NCBI RefSeq assembly: GCF_030272615.1
Contig: NC_081412.1
Span: 345,585,870 to 345,649,869 of the forward strand
Origin: Cryptomeria japonica
Taxonomy: Eukaryota; Streptophyta; Pinopsida; Cupressales; Cupressaceae
Length of the DNA: 64,000 bases
Reading direction: 5' to 3'
In this document: piece by piece, positions 59,127 through 64,000 of the stretch
How the letters are laid out: every line of letters begins with the position of its first letter
Numbering within the stretch: the first letter of the stretch is position 1
Made by a program: the position numbers and the translations under genes
Notes under the pieces: model-generated
Seen by the model: the letters and a program-made list of their open reading frames with translations, nothing else
Databases searched by the model: none
What the model was told of the DNA's origin: nothing

Positions 59127-60290
59127 CGACTATTCATCCGTTCGTTCAAGAGTAAGAACTTTAATTTTGTCACGTCATGTGCATTGAGCAACTGTTACCA
59201 ACATACCATATATCTCTTTTGTTATGTGTGTGTAGAGTTGTTTGAAGAAACATGGACTCTTATATCTCTTCTTTCTCCTACTTCCTCTTCTTTCAAACCT
59301 TAGTAGACACATCCTTACTTTTGGCATTCACATCCTCCTTGTTTGGTCTCAGAGGCTCAACAAAAATAGTTCTACAAAAATGTGTTGTGCCCAAAATCTT
59401 TGCATTTGTAGCATATAATGTTATAATTTATTAGAGGAGCAAATGAATTATAGTTCCTTTTGTTGAAACCAAGATTATCCCTTGCGCGAATTCTAAAATC
59501 AATTGCTTTGTGACCAAAATGATTGCATGAAAAACACTAGCCATTAAAGGAGTGATGGAACCTAGTTATATGCAGTTGTTTGTGAGGAAATGGCCTTTTG
59601 AAGTTGTTTGTGTTTGCCTTTAAAGGTAGATTGTTCTTTTGTGGGAGTTTATTCTCCTCCTTGATTTCCTCCTTTTTGTTGTCCTCCTTGGTGGAATTCT
59701 TGAGATCTTTTCTTCATTTCCAATCTATGGTGGATTTGTAACCTTAGAACTTGTAGCCTCCTTTGACTTCTTTCGATCTTCAACGAAACCAAGAGCAATC
59801 TTAATAAATAGTGACCTTTGTGAATTGATGATATCATCCAATATTTTGGCACTTTTGTTGAACCTCAAACTTCGATTCAATTGTTCAACATATTTCTCCA
59901 ATTCCTTTCTCAAGGAGACGATTTTAAGCTCTAGTTTTTCACAATCATATTCCTTTTCCTTAAGCTGATCTCTTAGAACCTCAATCTTTTTTGCCTCTTC
60001 TAATTGAACTTTCAAATTTTTAATCATTTTATCCAACTTTTCTAGAGCTTCAATAACTTCTTGAATTCACACTTTTTGCTTTGAAATTCTTTTCTTGAGC
60101 TTCTCGTTTACTCTTTTTCCTTAAGATCTTCTTCCACTTTATCCCCATTGCACTCCTGCTTTTCTACTTCCCCTTTGTCTTTATCATCCTCTACTTCCAT
60201 TGCCATGAAAAGTATTTATTTTTCGTCACTGCTTGAACTTTCTTCATTTCGTCCTTCCAACAAGCTATCATCCCTTTTTGATTAAAGATT
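59127..60290 (-). pseudogene. Gag and protease of copia element 2 (5' truncated)
   Basis: 60036-59725 is a coiled coil (KNLKVQLEEAKKIEVLRDQL, LKIVSLRKELEKYVEQLNRS). Two zinc knuckles follow at about 59560-59390: CFSCNHFGHKAIDF, with the last Cys replaced, and CYKCKDFGH. The protease is reduced to GNSCSMHMT near 59180. The gag N-terminus, primer site and 5' LTR are absent, so the element is truncated at about 60290. Confidence 0.75.
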
Positions 60291-60330
60291 CTTCTTGTAT
60301 TTGTGAGAGTTCTTCTGAAATTGTAACCCT

Positions 60331-60520
60331 CAAGTGGAGAGGTGGAGTTTGTTGAGTTAGCTTTTATTGGTTTTCTTGAATGGGAAGGTATACTAGGAAA
60401 GCACTTGCAAAATGTAATCCTTTCAAGTGGAGAGGTGGAATATGTTGAGTTAGCTTTTGTTTGTATTCTTGCTTTCTTCGTTATCCCAAATGTTTATTTT
60501 GTCACAAAAACTATTGAATG
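60331..60520. repeat. 93-bp tandem duplication at the copia break
   Basis: CAAGTGGAGAGGTGGAGTTT followed by GTTGAGTTAGCTTTT starts at 60331 and recurs at 60424. It lies at the place where copia element 2 loses homology. From 60521 to 61995 I see nothing identifiable, only AT-rich sequence. Confidence 0.75.
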
Positions 60521-61995
60521 TCAATATTATTTTATTCATAGGATTATTCATATCATTCATCCACACAAAATCCAATATTTTTAGAGAGGTTAGTGAATTA
60601 GGATGATGTTTCTTAGCCAAATAAGGAGAATATGTAATAAAGTATGCTAGATATGGATCCTAAAACTATCAACATTAAATATGATTGTTTATCAAGGTAC
60701 CAAACTTGTTAAAATGAGAGTGCAATGTAGAATTTAGTTACCCAACATTTGACATAAAATAGTTGGACAAGATTGAAATGAAAGGTTAGAGAAACTAAAT
60801 CGCTTATTGGCTTGGTTTTGTTTTAAGACAAATTGCAATTAGATATGTTCTACAAAAACAAAAACCATAAAGTAAATAATATAAACAATACACCTGATCA
60901 ATTAGAAAAATATTGATATGTACTTGCATCTTTCATTGAGCCATGCAAGACTTGGATGAGGTTGCTAGAGATGACCTTGTGAGTAGGAAATTTTATCTAT
61001 CACATCCCAAGCAATATTCTTTCCAAATCAAGGGTGTTGGTAATGCTACTAAACCAATGCTTATTTAGAAGACTAGAGCTTTAATGCAAAATATTGAGCA
61101 CAATAAATCACAAGCTTGTAATATGTGATCATTATAAGTTTGTTCGAATTTTAAATGATGTGATTTAATCATCTATACATGCAATTCATATAACTTAAAT
61201 GGGTAAATTGTTGACAAGGGTGGCAAGAGGAATGATCTAAAAGGTAGATTGTGGGTCAAAGTGATGGAGGGATGAACCTAAAAGAAAATAGTAGGTCAAA
61301 TGGATGGATGGACTTGAAAAAAATAAATGAGTTAAGTTGAGGATGGGACGTACATACAAAAGAAGTGACAAGCTAAAGAGATATGGAGAGTGTCGATGAT
61401 AGAAGTATGGGAGTAAAGAGATAATGGCGATTTATAATGACAAAGATATAGGATTTAAAATAGTGTGATATTAAATAAGGAAATGGAGGATAAGTGAGCA
61501 ATGAACTAAACTTACAGACAATTCTAATTGACTTTAACCTTTGATTTAACAAGACATGGGTGAATGCAATCTTGCAACAAATTAATTCATATACATTTTG
61601 GATAAATATAATTATAATGATTGATTGAAATCTTTTGTAGCCATCACTAATACCAGTTTGTTTTTTTTGTTTAGAGCATAAAAGCGGGTTTTGAGAGGGC
61701 CCAAACACGTTTGACAATAACTAGAAGATAAACGTTAACTTAAATATACTTCAAACGAAAAAATAAGTCATGAGAAGTACACAAGGAATAGTGTTAACCA
61801 ACAAGGATGCAATAGACAAATAGCATGAAGACAATAGATACCACAAGGATTACATGTGAGAAGATGAAAGGTTCATAAGAGGATCCATCGCATTCCACTC
61901 CTCCCTTTCAAACTCTAGATGATTCTCCACAATCCTATTGTCCAAATCAATCATAGCACTCTACTTTAGCTTCATTTTGCATCCATTCCTTTTAC

Positions 61996-62202
61996 TTAGG
62001 CTAGTTCAAAGGGGAATTCTCTTTCCTCTTCGCTATATTTCCTAAAGCACAATAATGTCAACAAAGGTCTTGATATAACTTTTCCTAGTTGAATGATCTT
62101 ACTTAGTGAGACATTCAAGGCTTCTTGTATACTCTCAATCTTGCCCATCTTGGATTGAAGCCTTTCTAGTTCCTTTCTTATTCCATAGACATCCCTTAAC
62201 AT
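61996..62202 (-). other. Short coiled-coil reading frame, unsupported
   Basis: 68 codons reading VYGIRKELERLQSKMGKIES and SEEEREFPFELA. The heptad-like N-terminal half resembles retroelement gag tails, but it has no homologous partner in the window and no clear context. It may be chance or a relic. Confidence 0.2.
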
Positions 62203-62285
62203 ACTTCATTGCATTGAACTGAACTTAACAGAACCCTCCTTTAGGGTTGGTCCATGTTTATTTGTTTTTGATTTAAAAAACAGCG

Positions 62286-63109
62286 TTAACTAGGGCATTG
62301 ACCCTTACCAAAAAGCAACATCAAGAGAGATGATGTTGGAAGAGAACCACAACCCAAAGGCGGAAAGGAACAAACACAAGAACCTAACCAACCAGGGAAC
62401 AAACCCCACTCAAGGTGGGGACGAGCCACCCAAACTCCCAAGAGGGGGGTATGGGGCAGGGGAAAAGATTTCCCCTTGCGCCTACGAGCAACCATAGACC
62501 AAGCAATGCTAAGATCCGCCAGAAGGGCCCCCGCAGGGTCAACAACGCTGGAGACATCAGAAGGCTGGAAGAGGGCCGTAGGGGGCTGCAGAACATCAAC
62601 AACAATAAGCTGTGATAGAACATCAGCAAGAGGAGCAGATCCAGCTGTAGGGGAGGGCTGCAGGATAGGAGAAGTGGAAGTGGGGGCCTCCGGAGACGAG
62701 GCCACAAAAACATCAGTAGGAGCAACATGAGCTTTGGGGGACACGACATCATCCACATGGGAGGAGCTAGCAAACGCAAAATCCGTAGCATGTACTGTTA
62801 AGTGGTCAGCAATAGCATTCTTCCACCAGGTAGAAACCCCTTTGTGTTGTGGAGAAGAGTAACCCGAAGCAAGATGGCCAATAGAGAAGCATCTTCTACA
62901 ACGAAAGGGGAGGCCTTCAAAATCTAGCAGTTGTGGCCAAGGCCTATCCCCCACCATAAGAACCACATCACCCGGGAGAGGAGCAAAGATGTCAATATCA
63001 ACAAGAATGCGGGCAAAGGTAGCGAGTTTCATTGAGGACGTAGCATCATCGACCTTCAGGAAACGGCCAATAGAGTTACCGATCGCCTCATAGCAAGAGT
63101 TAATGTAGT
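62286..63109 (-). pseudogene. LINE (L1-type) ORF1 fragment
   Basis: From about 63109 the minus strand reads AIGNSIGRFLKVDDATSS, MKLATFARILVDIDIF, LPGDVVLMVGDRPWPQLLDF and then a zinc-knuckle region FRCRRCFSIGHLASGYSS, in which the final Cys of CCHC is replaced by Tyr/Ser. A Pro/Ala/Val-rich tail follows to 62286. This is the DUF4283-plus-knuckle layout of plant L1 ORF1 proteins. No endonuclease or RT follows downstream, so only the 5' part of ORF1 is present. Its higher GC content sets it off from the AT-rich flanks. Confidence 0.75.
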
Positions 63110-64000
63110 TGATTCATTCTAATTTAACTCTTTCATTTTTATTCATAAACCATTTAAGAATATAATTTGGAGGTTGCAATCCTCAAGGGAGTTACCTTAT
63201 TAAGTATTTACTGGAAATCTCTCTCTCTCTCTCTGAATTATTAGTGTAATCTTCCTCCTTTGGAAAAGCTTCATAATTCAAAATCAAGTTTTCACCCTTC
63301 CTATAATGCTTGTCTATATTTGTCTCCATTTTATCACTCCTTTGGAGATTGTTGACCCCTTTGAACTCCCTTATCTTTACTATTGATGGCCTTTTAGCCA
63401 AAATAGATTTGTCCAAGACATCACAATCCTTGGCCCTATTATCATTTGGCCTTGAGGAAATTTTGGCATTATTTGCCCTATTCTTGTTCACATGGAGGCC
63501 TTCCCAAAGTTTGATTTAATTTCATGTTGTCAATAGTCATTCTTTTTATAGAACATGTTTAATAGTTTTCAGCTCGATGTAGATAAACGATTTTCAATAT
63601 TGCTTGTATATATTTACCTCTAATGCACAAAAATCTAATGAGTTAGTAGATACAACTGTAAGTGGAATTGAATTCATGACCCTATAACAAAGTATATTTA
63701 TTTTAAAATCCAATTATAAAATTGAATAAGTTGGTCCAATCCATGGTGGAAACTTATAAGTAGACAACTTAATTCATCAACAATGAAGTTTGAAATAACT
63801 CCAATGTAGAGAAACTATTCAATTTTTGTTTTTGTGATTAAAATTTGTACTTTTTAGGAAATGCACGTTATTGGTTGAACACGCTATACTTTTGAAATAT
63901 CACAACACTACCTTGTAAAAAATAATAGGCTGTGTATAAATATATTACGTGAATATTGACTTATGAAGTTTGTTGTGTGTTTTTTAAATAAAACTTCACA
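63110..64000. other. Terminal stretch, no supported gene
   Basis: A CT microsatellite lies at about 63216-63234. A minus-strand 99-codon frame (63491-63192, Lys/Asn/Glu-rich) has no recognisable motif and is not called. The remainder is AT-rich. Confidence 0.4.

Overview
This window is nuclear plant DNA, most likely from a gymnosperm. The reasons are very long introns packed with decayed LTR retrotransposons (Ty3/gypsy Tat-type, Ty1/copia), a LINE ORF1 fragment, repeat-borne PPR fragments and 5S-rRNA-derived sequence. There is no bacterial-style gene organisation, no operon and no CRISPR array. The species call is inference from sequence character only.

The only host gene I can support lies on the + strand and spans almost the whole window. 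Five internal exons (121-218, 32910-32981, 52346-52560, 52664-52884, 52985-53230) have GT...AG borders, and every junction joins in matching codon phase, giving 284 uninterrupted codons. Two introns are giant (32,691 and 19,364 nt) and two are about 100 nt. Both ends of the gene lie outside the window. The protein is basic and coiled-coil-like, then acidic and low-complexity. I do not recognise it with confidence.

Intron 219-32909, left to right: a TGTAATGTCCCC LTR-like segment; a GACTCGG-repeat DNA-transposon fragment; a gag-only LTR element with an initiator-Met-type primer site (4539-7704) enclosed by 445-bp inverted copies of a PPR fragment; a solo LTR (8708-10798) with a 5-bp target duplication and an empty paralogous site near 29.63 kb; an unusual element (11843 to about 18.5 kb) coding for a ~1,100-residue protein I cannot assign; a Tat-like gypsy element (18800-28691) with two minisatellite-bearing LTRs and an extra RNase H between protease and RT; a second PPR-carrying repeat (28736-30317); and a tRNA-like gene (31748-31818).

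Intron 32982-52345: gypsy RT remnants, a copia element (35891-41660), a second copy of the unassigned-protein element (43020-49304) with an exact 84-bp tandem array, and a solo LTR (49822-51915).

After the last exon: a 595-bp near-perfect inverted repeat whose arms each carry the 3' two thirds of a 5S rRNA gene, a second, 5'-truncated copia element (54686 to about 60290), and a LINE ORF1 fragment (62286-63109).

Almost all transposon coding sequence in the gene is antisense to the gene. All transposon ORFs carry stops or frameshifts, so none looks autonomous. The strongest candidates for something undescribed are the paired unassigned-protein elements and the intronic 5S-derived foldback.
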